Shown here piece after piece: positions 1 to 8,671 of a stretch of 64,000 nt of DNA. Origin of the DNA: CAZLMG01 sp964560765 (lineage in GTDB: Bacteria > Bdellovibrionota_B > Oligoflexia > Oligoflexales > CAZLMG01); assembly GCA_964560765.1 (NCBI GenBank), contig CAZLMG010000014.1, positions 41,992-105,991 of the forward strand, read 5' to 3'. The translations under genes and the position numbers were made by a program. How positions within the stretch are numbered: position 1 is the first letter of the stretch; each line of letters begins with the position of its first letter. The notes beneath the pieces are model-generated. The model searched no databases. It had not been told where the DNA came from and saw nothing but the letters and a program-made list of their open reading frames with translations.

Positions 1-471
1 CCAATTCATTTCAGCCCCCAACTTGTTTCAGATCGATCATTCTCAGACACCGATAGCGCTGCGCTATGTGCATGTATTGTGCCGTCGAGGGTGTTGTCGT
101 ATCTTTTCTTGGTCTACTCGCAATTCTTCTTTCACATAGCGAGCTTTCGCGCATCGAAGTGATCGATGTGGCTCTAAACGGGCCGTGTTCTCGTTCTGAT
201 GGCGCTTTGAAACGCCATTGAATCATTGCACCCTGTTCCGTAATTGCTGCATTACGAACCCATGACGACTGGCGTCGACCTACGTGATTAACGCTGACGT
301 CGATGCATCATCCAATGGCGTTAATCAAAGGTAATTTGCGCCATAGCCGCGCGTCAGTTCGATCCAATTGCGATCCCTCCTGATGCTTTGGCTCAATACT
401 TGCTCTGCGGGCTTTTGTGGTGGAGGTCCTGCTTTCAGGATTTCCCGGATGTCTTGTGCATGGAGAGTTGT
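1..471. other. Leading stretch without a recognisable gene
   Basis: I see no convincing coding region, RNA gene or repeat array here. Open frames exist on both strands but have no ribosome binding site, signal peptide or recognisable motif. The last part presumably holds the promoter of the DUF3309 gene that follows. Confidence 0.5.
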
Positions 472-630
472 ATGTCAATGTCGATGATATTGCTGATTGT
501 GCTTCTACTGATACTTCTCGGGACGTTGCCCACTTGGCCGCATAGCCGTAGTTGGGGATATGGCCCGAGTGGACTTCTTGGAGTTGTACTTGTAGTCATG
601 TTGGTCTTGTTAATCATGGGGCGCATCTGA
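472..630 (+). CDS. DUF3309 small membrane protein
   Basis: A 52-residue hydrophobic peptide of the DUF3309 family, common in Proteobacteria and of unknown function. It has two short membrane segments around the family signature LPTWPHSRSWGYGPSG at about residues 19-34, and ends in the usual GRI tail. The start is chosen at the ATG preceded by GGAGAG a few bases upstream. The open frame runs 28 codons further upstream, but that part is unlike the family. Another in-frame ATG lies two codons downstream. The OmpA-like gene follows 43 bases later on the same strand and may be cotranscribed. Family assignment is firm; a role in envelope stress or membrane packing would be guesswork. Confidence 0.85.
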   Translation: MSMSMILLIVLLLILLGTLPTWPHSRSWGYGPSGLLGVVLVVMLVLLIMGRI

Positions 631-673
631 GTTCAGAATGAGCCCTGAATTCATTCATTTGCGAGGAGAGACT

Positions 674-1258
674 ATGCGACTAGTAATAGCAACTGTTTTG
701 CTTACAGCTGGGTTCACCTGTCCTGCGGTCCTATTTGCAGCGGCAGATAACACAGAGCCTTCGGCTGCACAGGACTTGAAATCAAAGTTTTATGAACTGC
801 TTGGTAAGGATACGGCTAGTATTTCGTTTACTGCTGGCAGTGCGACCGTATCCGAGGGCGAGAGGAAAAACTTGGCTGCGGTTGTTGCCGCTGTTCGCGC
901 TGACGCGAATATAGCAACGGCGATTGTTGCGGCTTGGTCGGACAAGAACTACCCAGAAAGCGAAGGTCAAGAGCTCAGCAAGGCTGATCGAAAGCTCGCA
1001 TATGACCGAGCCAAGGCCACAGAAAAGGTCTTGCAGGGTCTCGGCGTCAAGAGTGTCGAGATTCACTCCATGGCAGAGCGTCCGACCTGGCTAGGAAAAT
1101 TATTCAATACTGAGGATGCGAAGTTAAAGGGTGAGGGCGTCTTGCGTGACGCCAACGATCAGCTCGACCATGACATTGGCAAAATTCTACGCAACAATGG
1201 TGGGCCGGGGCGAGCTGTAGTCGTTGTCCGGCGCGAAGGCGATCGGACAGTGCACTAA
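674..1258 (+). CDS. Exported OmpA-C-like periplasmic protein
   Basis: A 194-residue protein with a signal peptide (MRLVIATVLLTAGFTCPAVLFAA). It continues with a domain resembling OmpA C-terminal folds: a beta start ISFTAGSATVSEGE, an alpha/beta core with AWSDKNYP, an RAKATEKVL helix in the place where OmpA domains carry the R-A helix, then SMAERPTWLGKLF. Such proteins are periplasmic and may bind peptidoglycan, although the classical NX2LSX2RAX2V motif is only partly matched (LSKADRKLAYDRAKA). The start is the ATG behind GAGGAGAG; the open frame extends 12 codons upstream without support. It lies just downstream of the DUF3309 gene. Family level is moderately sure; binding of cell wall is inference. 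Confidence 0.65.
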   Translation: MRLVIATVLLTAGFTCPAVLFAAADNTEPSAAQDLKSKFYELLGKDTASISFTAGSATVSEGERKNLAAVVAAVRADANIATAIVAAWSDKNYPESEGQELSKADRKLAYDRAKATEKVLQGLGVKSVEIHSMAERPTWLGKLFNTEDAKLKGEGVLRDANDQLDHDIGKILRNNGGPGRAVVVVRREGDRTVH

Positions 1259-1383
1259 GGTTTAGATTGAAATATTTTTCGTACGTAGGTCAGTCGGCTG
1301 CCGCCGCGACTGGCCTTTCGCGTTGTAGAATACTCAACAATCATATGGTAACTTGTACCTCTACCATCGAGATGGAGGTGAAG

Positions 1384-1680
1384 ATGCGGCATTTTCTTTT
1401 GCTTATTCCCTTTTGGTTTTTGGCTGCAGCACAAGCCCAGTCGTCGTCTTGGACCGAGCGCTTCATGACGGAAGAATGTGGAATGTCTGAGCGCCAGGCG
1501 CAGTTACGTGCCAGAGCAGCGGCCCAACAGATTGTGGACATGTTGCGCCAACGTTGCGCTGATGAGGATGGGCGATTTGAGAGTCGGCAGCGCGATGGCT
1601 ATTGCTCGCCTTATGAAGAAGGCAATTTTCATTGCCCTACGCGGTGCACGGTGAATGGCACAGCGAGTTGCCTGTTTTGA
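1384..1680 (+). CDS. Small exported Cys-rich protein, unknown
   Basis: A 98-residue protein with a short signal peptide (MRHFLLLIPFWFLAAAQAQS). The mature part holds seven cysteines (EECGM, RCAD, YCSP, HCPTRC, ASCLF), which suggests a disulfide-stabilised small periplasmic or secreted protein. A start is chosen at the ATG preceded by ATGGAGGTGAAG, a good Shine-Dalgarno sequence. The open frame reaches 39 codons further upstream but that part does not look like protein. I do not recognise the family. It converges on the serine protease gene, with only about 10 bases between the two stops. Confidence 0.6.
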   Translation: MRHFLLLIPFWFLAAAQAQSSSWTERFMTEECGMSERQAQLRARAAAQQIVDMLRQRCADEDGRFESRQRDGYCSPYEEGNFHCPTRCTVNGTASCLF

Positions 1681-1690
1681 TGGCCTGCTT

Positions 1691-2929
1691 CTACCTAGGC
1701 GAGATCGTCCAGAGCAGTTTGGTGTCTGCTGTGTTGTCAGTAGAGATTTTGCCGAATGGCTGAAACATGTGGTTCGCTACATTGCGCAAACACGGGCGCG
1801 ATGAATCGATGTTAAATGCAACGTCCGTCTGGACACAGTGCTCGCGATCGCGAACCTCTGGCCAGCCTTCGCTCGCTTTTGGGCGAGCATTCGACCAGTG
1901 AAATGCAAACCCGTACACTGGTGGGATCGCATGCACAGGAAACCTTAAGCACTCTTGTCCTTTGACCGAATACCATCCCGATACAGTTGCAGTTGTGTCG
2001 ATGCTCAATTCCCGAAAGGCAAAGGACGAATACACAGTCGTGTTCGTCTGGTTGCAGATCTCAATCATTTCAATGAGAGGTGAACTCTCGCGATTGTCGC
2101 CTGCGGGATAGGCACTGAGGGTGCTCTTGAGCGTAGGTAGGAACTGATCAACGGCGGTCGCCAAATTAGCGATACTATGACTATACGGCGCTCCATCTTC
2201 CGGCAGGGTGCGCGTTTCGTTATCGGCAAAGCGCTCTGCAGCATTGATGGCAACCACTCTTGCCCGGCCCTTTGGGTCCAAGTAATAGATGGGAGATCCC
2301 GAAGCGCCTACGCGATTGTCACAATCGTGATATAGGTAATTCCAGGCAGCGTTGCGTCCTGTCACTTCGCAGCCGGTCTCGGCGACGAGAGCATGGCCTC
2401 CTTCATAATCCTTAGGATAGCCGGCCATCGAGTAGGGGCCGTCGGTGTCGGATGTTCGGACTGTATTCTCGGAAGTGGGGTCAACGGCCGAGAACGAGGC
2501 AGACTCATCAATCTCAAACCAGTTCTGGGATTCTCCAACATCTCGGTCGAGGACGACGACAGCCCAATCATTGACCCGATTATTGGCGACCGTGGTGCCC
2601 TTGTAGGAAGCGATAATCTTTGCGTCATCTTTCCACTCTCGACGATTGTAGCCGAGATAAAAGGTTAGGTTATTGATGGTCGTGGTCATGCAGTGGGCAT
2701 TGCTCATGGCGATATTTGGTGCCACGAGAAAAGCGGTACACCACTTGCCGTCATGTGTCGCCAGGCGTCCCATCGCGGAAAATGGATAGGCATCCGGCTC
2801 AACTTCTTGCCGCTGATCATCTTCGAATACATTTTGTAGGTTAGATATCGCGAGCGATTGGTCTCGACCTTGTCCGCACGTGGTCAAAATGGGTGCAAGG
2901 GCTATGATCGTAGAAATGGCATGTTTCAT
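1691..2929 (-). CDS. Exported V8-like (trypsin-fold) serine protease
   Basis: A 412-residue secreted or lipid-anchored serine endopeptidase of the chymotrypsin/glutamyl-endopeptidase (S1B) type. The N-terminus MKHAISTIIALAPILTTC is a signal peptide with a possible lipobox cysteine. The catalytic triad is visible: His79 in SNAHC, Asp121 in VNDWAVV, and Ser210 in GASGSPI. Several cysteines could form disulfides. About 130 residues beyond the protease fold (from residue 280) form an unrecognised C-terminal domain with further cysteines. The ATG at 2929 follows AGGAG by eight bases; the frame opens six codons earlier without support. No neighbour suggests a specific substrate. It would act in the periplasm or outside, and is likely degradative. 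Confidence 0.85.
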   Translation of the reverse strand: MKHAISTIIALAPILTTCGQGRDQSLAISNLQNVFEDDQRQEVEPDAYPFSAMGRLATHDGKWCTAFLVAPNIAMSNAHCMTTTINNLTFYLGYNRREWKDDAKIIASYKGTTVANNRVNDWAVVVLDRDVGESQNWFEIDESASFSAVDPTSENTVRTSDTDGPYSMAGYPKDYEGGHALVAETGCEVTGRNAAWNYLYHDCDNRVGASGSPIYYLDPKGRARVVAINAAERFADNETRTLPEDGAPYSHSIANLATAVDQFLPTLKSTLSAYPAGDNRESSPLIEMIEICNQTNTTVYSSFAFRELSIDTTATVSGWYSVKGQECLRFPVHAIPPVYGFAFHWSNARPKASEGWPEVRDREHCVQTDVAFNIDSSRPCLRNVANHMFQPFGKISTDNTADTKLLWTISPR

Positions 2930-3453
2930 TTGTAAGACTCCTGGCATTCACCTGTGGTCCCCAATAGCAAATCAGGAGCTGGAATCCAATGTGTGAATGA
3001 GGGAATTGGCAAGGAAGTGGGAATTGTCCGGAGGGATGATCTTGCGATTTTCATCGCTAGCCGTTGCCAAAGGGTGACTCTGTTTTCCAGCAGCGTCCCG
3101 CGTTGTGAATCAGCAAACTTAATCACCGTGCGGTGCTCATAACAACCAGATTTTATAGACTGAAGCTGGACGTGCCGGCGCGTTAAGGTCCGCATGACGA
3201 CTGTCTATGTCCCTTATGCCCACGATCTCTTGGAGTTAACCGGGATTCACGGACCCAGGTGTCTGGGTGATGAGGTGAGGGAGTCGGTCACCATCGCTGA
3301 AGAATCCCTTGAAAATCGGCACGATAAGTTGCGTGCCTTTGCGGGCATGGGTCTTGCTTCGAAACAAGATCCGCATAAATCAACATCGCTCTAGTACAGC
3401 CCCAGGCGGGGCGCCGCAGCACGGTCCGTTGGTCAGACTATCCGGGGGGCAGC
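2930..3453. other. Intergenic region between protease and ART-like gene
   Basis: This 0.5 kb stretch holds the promoter of the protease (minus strand) and probably that of the ART-like gene (plus strand). A 66-codon open frame at 3194-3394 begins with ATG behind AAGG but has no motif, signal peptide or neighbour in support, so I do not call it. No repeats or hairpins stand out. Confidence 0.4.
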
Positions 3454-4560
3454 ATGCAATTGGCAAAATGCGTGATTTTACTCCATGTCGTGACAACCGC
3501 GAATGCTGCGAGTGCTCAGGGTTTTGGCTATTGGGTTGGTCAGTACGCTGAAGGTGTTGGCAGTCAATTTGTCGGATTTGGCAAGGGGCTGGTGAACGTT
3601 GGAAATGAATTGGTTTACATGGGGCACGATGCAGCTCTCGGTGTCGGTAACGTCGCAACCTATGCCGCCACGTTCGGAAGTGTTTCCTATGACTATGAGT
3701 CATGGAGTGGCTTGCAGCAGAAGTTTGATGAAGCGACGCTCTCCAATATGTCCATGGGGAATATGTATTATGAAAGCTCAAAAAGTGGCGGTGAATTTTT
3801 GCTGCACGGTGCGACTTTCAACCTGATCAATGTCGGCAATGGATTGTATAAAGATGTGCAGGGACCAGTTGGATCAAATCAGGGAATGCAGGCTTATGCT
3901 GGCACGGCCGTTCAGGCGGGGTTGGCTGGCTATTTAGTTCGGGGGCCGGGAGGTTCACTGCAGGGTGGTTTCTGGTCGGTACCCATGACCCGTCTTCCCC
4001 CAGTCACAGACGCCATTACCCGGTATCAATCCGGTCCACATTGTGAGGTCATCAACGGTTCACTAAGAGCCGGCCGCTTCCTGGAAAGCGACTTGCTAGG
4101 CGATTTGTATTCTAGCTCAGACGCTGCACTTGACGTTGCCGCAATGGATGCTGCTGCTGTACCGGCATCACAGACTCAAATTGTCTTCCGCCAGTGTGGG
4201 CGTTTGGCGAGCTCGGAAGGACTCACTGATCGAGCCTTTATTAGCACAACGACGATCGCAGATGGAGGTTTCGGTCTCCAAGGCGGTCCGATTAGCGCCA
4301 TCACCATTCCCCGCGGCACGCCGATCATCCAAACTCCTACTGCAAGTCCATTTTCCATAATGGCAGAGATCATTTTGCCGCGTGGAGCATCGTTCGTGCC
4401 GAATGGAGCCGGTGGTTTCACCTACGTGCCGGCGCCAACGTTGCCGCCGATTCCCTTCGGTGCAAACCTGCCAGCCGTCGCTCCTCCTAGTGTGCTGACT
4501 TTTCCTTCAATTCCTGTGCTGCCAGTGCCTAACCAGTTTGACGGATCGACAAACTTTTGA
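3454..4560 (+). CDS. Exported protein with ADP-ribosyltransferase-like C-terminus
   Basis: A 368-residue protein with signal peptide (MQLAKCVILLHVVTTANAASA). Residues 25-165 are a glycine-rich region with alternating G and aromatic residues, like the pre-toxin regions of polymorphic toxins. Residues about 195-320 show the order of motifs seen in R-S-E class mono-ADP-ribosyltransferases: an R motif (VFRQCG, Arg246), an STS-like strand (FISTTT, Ser264) and an E-motif strand (AEIILPRGASFV, Glu305) with the LPRG typical of VIP2/ART exoenzymes. The residue two before the catalytic Glu is Met, not Glu or Gln. A proline-rich tail follows. The start has a GGGGGGC Shine-Dalgarno. No immunity gene is obvious next to it. 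ART assignment is motif-based inference; a secreted toxin role is further inference. Confidence 0.55.
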   Translation: MQLAKCVILLHVVTTANAASAQGFGYWVGQYAEGVGSQFVGFGKGLVNVGNELVYMGHDAALGVGNVATYAATFGSVSYDYESWSGLQQKFDEATLSNMSMGNMYYESSKSGGEFLLHGATFNLINVGNGLYKDVQGPVGSNQGMQAYAGTAVQAGLAGYLVRGPGGSLQGGFWSVPMTRLPPVTDAITRYQSGPHCEVINGSLRAGRFLESDLLGDLYSSSDAALDVAAMDAAAVPASQTQIVFRQCGRLASSEGLTDRAFISTTTIADGGFGLQGGPISAITIPRGTPIIQTPTASPFSIMAEIILPRGASFVPNGAGGFTYVPAPTLPPIPFGANLPAVAPPSVLTFPSIPVLPVPNQFDGSTNF

Positions 4561-4578
4561 GGGCATTTCATCATCAAG

Positions 4579-5433
4579 CTAGTCTAGGAGTTTTAATGCG
4601 GATTCAAGCTCAATGGCAGTACCACTTATCAGCCTCGCTTCCTCGATCGATAGTTCGCGTACAGTTCCAGGTGGCAGACCTTCCAGGGCAAACGCTCGCG
4701 GAGATGGCATTCCCAGCGTAAACTCGCGCCCATCGACGTGCATTCGGCGCAACTCGTGCAGGTTGGGCGCTAGTAATACAAGGCGCGAATCATGGACGCC
4801 CTGAGCGCTGTCAGCACTCTGTCGCCAAACAGCCGTGCGCAATTCACCCTTTGCATTGATGTTGATCAAGAAACGCACCTGCACCTCCCTATGACCTTCG
4901 GCTCCAGTCATGAGCGTCGGCGCCTCAATCAACTGAGCTTGCTGATTCTGTGCGATGATGGTGATGCGTTCAACGGCGTTCTCATTCGCGCGCAGCAATT
5001 GTCTCTGAATAAATCCCAGATCTGCACTAGCAGGTTCTGGGCTATTAGACGAAACAGTCACCAAGCGACCCTCAAACTTCCGTGCAAAGCCAATTCCAAC
5101 TTCGGCTAGAGTGAATCCTGTCGGCTGTGCTTCGACACGAGCCAAATAGACAATGTGAAACAGCGTTGCGTAGCCTTGCACGAGGCCGGACATGCGATCC
5201 AGATCACCTGAACTAAGTTCGGCAGTCGCCAGTAGAATCAACCTGTTCCATGGGCCTGACCCCATGCTGGATGTCGAGTTTTCTGGTACGACGATTCCGG
5301 CAGGAAGGCGTGAAATGGGTACGGGTTGAGCATTCACCACTTGTGGAACCATCGACAAGATCGCAAGAAGTCCCGCACAAATAGCGATGGATATTCTGTG
5401 CCAGAGATGACCAGTGCAACAGACTGATGACAT
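4579..5433 (-). CDS. Exported protein of unknown function, last gene of lipid-related operon
   Basis: A 284-residue protein with a signal peptide ending near VVNAQ. The rest is an unrecognised alpha/beta region without cysteine pairs or catalytic motifs that I can name; it contains the phrases TLFHIVYLARVEAQPT and VQVRFLININAKGELRTAVW. The ATG at 5433 has GGAG seven bases upstream and overlaps the stop of the preceding CREST-family gene (TGATG), which implies translational coupling. It is the fourth gene of an operon reading leftward from 8307. A role together with the barrel and hydrolase upstream, at the cell envelope, is likely only from context. Confidence 0.7.
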   Translation of the reverse strand: MSSVCCTGHLWHRISIAICAGLLAILSMVPQVVNAQPVPISRLPAGIVVPENSTSSMGSGPWNRLILLATAELSSGDLDRMSGLVQGYATLFHIVYLARVEAQPTGFTLAEVGIGFARKFEGRLVTVSSNSPEPASADLGFIQRQLLRANENAVERITIIAQNQQAQLIEAPTLMTGAEGHREVQVRFLININAKGELRTAVWRQSADSAQGVHDSRLVLLAPNLHELRRMHVDGREFTLGMPSPRAFALEGLPPGTVRELSIEEARLISGTAIELESALKLLD

Positions 5434-6167
5434 CAATGACTCCTTTGTGAAGAAGTGGGTGACGCGGGAATGGGGAGTGGCTTTCTTGGCGCATTCACCA
5501 CTTGGTCTTGGAGTACTTCCTCATAGTATCGATACGTCTCGAAGAAAACGAGTCCATTCATGAGATGCCAAATGGAATGCCCTGTCAGAAGGTGATTCTC
5601 GGGATTGCAGAGAATGTGGGTGTAGTCCAACACCCAGAAGCTAAAGGCAATCCCAAGATAGAGGGCGGCACGACGCAGGTGTTTGCTGGCTAACTGATTG
5701 CTTGATGCGCGAAACTCAAGGAATAGCACGGCAATTGTCGCCACGGCAAAGGCGGGGGTTGCAAGATGGATATTGATCACAGAAAGCATCACTAGAATTG
5801 TAAAAATCATGGACGCCATGACCACCATCGATCCCTGCATGGCCTGCAGGCATCGCCAGATGGTTAGGGCCAAGCAGACAGCAATAAATGCGTACATACC
5901 AAATAAGTCGAGATATTCGCCAAAACGAGTGCCCGTGCCATGAAATAGTGCAGAGAAAATCGCAGTGGCTACGGCTGCCCAACCGAGCCAGCGTAGCTCA
6001 TGGCGAAAGGCCGAGTGCCGACGTAGGATGACGATGCCGCCTAGTAGTGGGCCCAGATTACTAATGGTGTCACTTGGGAACTTTGGGAAGCAAAAAACTG
6101 GTGCTTCGCAGAACTGCATGGCTGCGGGGACCCAGCTATTGAAAAAGCAACTGGCATCAGTGGCCAT
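5433..6167 (-). CDS. CREST-superfamily membrane hydrolase (alkaline-ceramidase-like)
   Basis: A 244-residue inner-membrane protein with about seven hydrophobic segments. It carries the metal-site motifs of the CREST/alkaline ceramidase superfamily: an N-terminal FCEAP...PSDTISN stretch (residues 19-37), SALFH (Ser72, His76), a following Asp87 in YLDLFGMY, and HSIWH (His197, His201). In known members three His, one Asp and one Ser build a zinc-dependent amide or ester hydrolase acting on lipids. The start is the ATG at 6167 with GGAG upstream, three bases after the FadL-like gene stop; the frame is open much further upstream but inside that gene. Substrate (ceramide, another N-acyl lipid or an ester) cannot be told from sequence. 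Confidence 0.75.
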   Translation of the reverse strand: MATDASCFFNSWVPAAMQFCEAPVFCFPKFPSDTISNLGPLLGGIVILRRHSAFRHELRWLGWAAVATAIFSALFHGTGTRFGEYLDLFGMYAFIAVCLALTIWRCLQAMQGSMVVMASMIFTILVMLSVINIHLATPAFAVATIAVLFLEFRASSNQLASKHLRRAALYLGIAFSFWVLDYTHILCNPENHLLTGHSIWHLMNGLVFFETYRYYEEVLQDQVVNAPRKPLPIPASPTSSQRSH

Positions 6168-6169
6168 AA

Positions 6170-7423
6170 TCAAAGTCTCCAGGTCAGGGCCATGCTGGCT
6201 GAATATGTTTGTAGTTGATAAATGCCATAGCCACGACTCCACTCGGGTACGTTGCGCTCGCCATTGGCTGAGGCGACAGCCGAGTCGAGAGTGTAGTGTT
6301 TTCGCTGCCAGCGATACCCTAGTCCATACTGATTGCGGGAAATGGCATTCATGTCTCCAAATGCAGCACCAATGAATTCTTTCCTTTCCCGATCGCGGGT
6401 CGCCATGATGCCATCTCCGATGGCGGTCGGGTACCAGGCATAACTGGCAACAATCCGGTGGGACTTCCATTGCGCGCCCAATCCGGCCACATAAGAGAGC
6501 GTGTCATGTCGCGCTAGTTCTCCCTTACTTAAAACCATCATCACGTCGGAGTTGCCGCTGTCTCGGTCACGATCGTCATGATGCACCTCGGCGAAGATGT
6601 AAGCGGGCTTCCACTGCAGAGTTGCACCAAGCGCCGCCGCTCCTCCTTGGCGGCCTGCGCCGCGAAAGCTACTTCCCCCCGCATTCAGGGCTTTTCCGCG
6701 CAACGTATGCAAAAGCGGACTGCGCCACGAGGCGCCTAAGCGTAATGGGCGAAAGGGCTGGTATGTTGCGCCGAGCAAGCCGCCAATGGTGGTTGTTGTT
6801 GACTCCAACTCGATGAGGTCCGTGCCGCTTTCGTGGTCAGCAATGACCAGACTTGATTCCGCCAAATTGTTCAATACACTGGCGCCGAAGCTCAATGTTG
6901 GAGAGGCACGCCAAGCAACGCCCAGAGCTAGCTTGTAACTCAATATGCCGGAAGATGCTGTGCTGATGTTCATCAGGCCGGGGTCCTCAGTGAGCGCTCG
7001 GGAAGGCAAGCGATCAACCTTCAATTCGGACCCTCCGCCGGGAATTGGGAGGATGGACCAAGCGACCGATAAGTCACGAGTCAAAGGATGCCGCGAACCC
7101 AAGAATAGAACCGGGGTATTCAACTGAACCCTCGCAGGCTCTTGCTTTGGATAAGAGAACGTATAGTCCAAGCTTAGCCAGCTCAATTCTCCATAGAGAG
7201 TATGACTAGAACTCATGCCGATATTAGCGGGATTGCCAGCAACGGCCTCGATCCCTTGCAGCTGGGTGGCGCGCGCACCCGCCGTGGCCTTATTGGCTGC
7301 GCCGTGCAAAAGGAAGTCGGTGGGGTCACCGCTTGCAGTCACGCTTCCTGCAGCCATGAGCAGCGAGCCCACGACCTTGCAAAAACGTATCCAATGAACG
7401 CCATGAGTTAACTTGGAGCTCAC
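6170..7423 (-). CDS. Outer-membrane beta-barrel, FadL/OmpP1-like
   Basis: A 417-residue exported barrel protein. After a signal peptide (ending near SVTASG) the mature N-terminus reads NKATAGARATQLQGIEAVAGNPANIG, the kind of start seen in FadL/TodX hydrophobic-compound transporters, in which GN(P)A marks the plug region. Alternating amphipathic strands fill the rest and the chain ends in MALTWRL. FadL proteins let long-chain fatty acids or aromatics across the outer membrane. The GTG start overlaps the stop of the upstream lipoprotein (GTGA). It is followed at 3 bases by the CREST-type hydrolase, which suggests a joint role with hydrophobic substrates. FadL family is likely; the substrate is unknown. 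Confidence 0.7.
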   Translation of the reverse strand: MSSKLTHGVHWIRFCKVVGSLLMAAGSVTASGDPTDFLLHGAANKATAGARATQLQGIEAVAGNPANIGMSSSHTLYGELSWLSLDYTFSYPKQEPARVQLNTPVLFLGSRHPLTRDLSVAWSILPIPGGGSELKVDRLPSRALTEDPGLMNISTASSGILSYKLALGVAWRASPTLSFGASVLNNLAESSLVIADHESGTDLIELESTTTTIGGLLGATYQPFRPLRLGASWRSPLLHTLRGKALNAGGSSFRGAGRQGGAAALGATLQWKPAYIFAEVHHDDRDRDSGNSDVMMVLSKGELARHDTLSYVAGLGAQWKSHRIVASYAWYPTAIGDGIMATRDRERKEFIGAAFGDMNAISRNQYGLGYRWQRKHYTLDSAVASANGERNVPEWSRGYGIYQLQTYSASMALTWRL

Positions 7424-8307
7424 TTGTTCACCTGCAGGTTGACTAGCGAGTTATCGGAAACGAATGCTCGCATCGTCACAGAGCGATAGCCGTCGCTGGC
7501 TGCGCCTAATTCATAGGCGATGGCCTTAATCGGAGTTGCATTGGCGCGCGGCGCAACACCACCAAAATCGTAGTCAATGCTCACATTCGAGCCCGTGGCA
7601 GTGATACTGGCAGTGCCTTGATGGCTCCCAGGTTGCGCTGTAGGATGTCGCAGAATGCGCGCGGAGATATTGGGAAAGCTCCGATTGCCGATGGCGGTAA
7701 TGGCCTCAGCCGAACCATTGGGAGAAACCAGCATGGGCAAGGCTGGTTCATACTGGTATTCGTAGGCATTGTTGCGAATGCTCTTGATGGGCATAATCAA
7801 ACAATCCAGCCCTTGCCAAGGCGCTGAGGCAAAAAGCTGTTGTCGCTCTGCATCGGAGGCAAAGGTCAGCACCAGGGGATCACGAAAAGACTGAATGATG
7901 TTGTCAGCAAGGTTGCGGCCAAGTGCTGGTGCAAACGAAGTGATGGTGGCGGCTAGAGCGACGCTGCCCTGTTGTGCGGTGCCAGTGATGGCCATGGACG
8001 CATTCGCTTGCATCGTAAAATTGATGGCGCCTAGTATCGGTACGGTAGCGGCGCCACTCGTATTGATCAGGCTCGCCAGATTCTGTGTGAAGTTTGCATT
8101 GCAGGTTCCCGTTCCGCCCGTGCCACCCGTCGTTGGTGGATTGAAGCCACTGCCTCCACCTACGGGGTTGGACGGATTGGTGCCGCCCGGAGTGCCGTTG
8201 GGATACTGATCGACAGGCGTAGTTGCTGGCGTTCGCTGCTCCATCTCAGTCGAGCAACTGGTGATGGCCAGCGTCAGCACGATGGTCGGTAGTACGAACT
8301 TGATCAT
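7420..8307 (-). CDS. Lipoprotein, first gene of FadL-CREST operon
   Basis: A 295-residue lipoprotein: MIKFVLPTIVLTLAITSC gives a lipobox with Cys18. A Gly/Pro/Asn/Thr-rich linker follows (about residues 25-70), then a globular domain I do not recognise, containing two cysteines. The start at 8307 is chosen for the signal peptide and GGGAG upstream; the frame opens 25 codons earlier without support. Its stop overlaps the GTG of the FadL-like barrel by four bases, so the pair is translationally coupled. It likely sits in the outer membrane near that barrel. No enzyme motif is visible. Confidence 0.75.
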   Translation of the reverse strand: MIKFVLPTIVLTLAITSCSTEMEQRTPATTPVDQYPNGTPGGTNPSNPVGGGSGFNPPTTGGTGGTGTCNANFTQNLASLINTSGAATVPILGAINFTMQANASMAITGTAQQGSVALAATITSFAPALGRNLADNIIQSFRDPLVLTFASDAERQQLFASAPWQGLDCLIMPIKSIRNNAYEYQYEPALPMLVSPNGSAEAITAIGNRSFPNISARILRHPTAQPGSHQGTASITATGSNVSIDYDFGGVAPRANATPIKAIAYELGAASDGYRSVTMRAFVSDNSLVNLQVNK

Positions 8308-8443
8308 GATCCTGACTCCCGTAATGTCCGCCCTCGAATGGCAGAGCTTGGATGCACACTCAACTTGACCATGGGCTACCAAGCAAGCGGGCGGCCACTG
8401 CGCAATTCCCTGATAATATTTGAAATACTGTCGGTCGAGTGCC

Positions 8444-8456
8444 CGTGAAGTTCACG
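8444..8456. promoter_or_regulatory. Perfect 13-bp dyad upstream of lipid-related operon
   Basis: CGTGAA-G-TTCACG is a perfect 6+1+6 inverted repeat, 137 bases upstream of the first ATG of the leftward operon (8307). It could be an operator for a TetR/FadR-type dimer, but a chance palindrome cannot be excluded. The rest of 8308-8671 shows no gene. Confidence 0.25.
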
Positions 8457-8671
8457 TTCGCCCGCGCCGTCTTGCCAAGCTGTTGCAGCAGTCGTCCAGA
8501 ATGATTGAGGAATTCCCAATGTGCCGAGCGGGCGGCGCGCTCCGAGTGGCAGCGAGCGCAACGGAGGCGGCGGAGGTTTCCACAACTTGATGTTTTTACT
8601 TAGGCTATTTCGACATCAAGAGTAGGTAGCCTTGGCAGATCGATCACTCAAGGTGCCAGAGCACAGAGTTC

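Noticed and set aside
3194..3394. Possible 66-residue gene between the protease and ART-like genes
   Set aside because: Only a weak AAGG precedes the ATG, and there is no recognisable motif, signal peptide or operon context.
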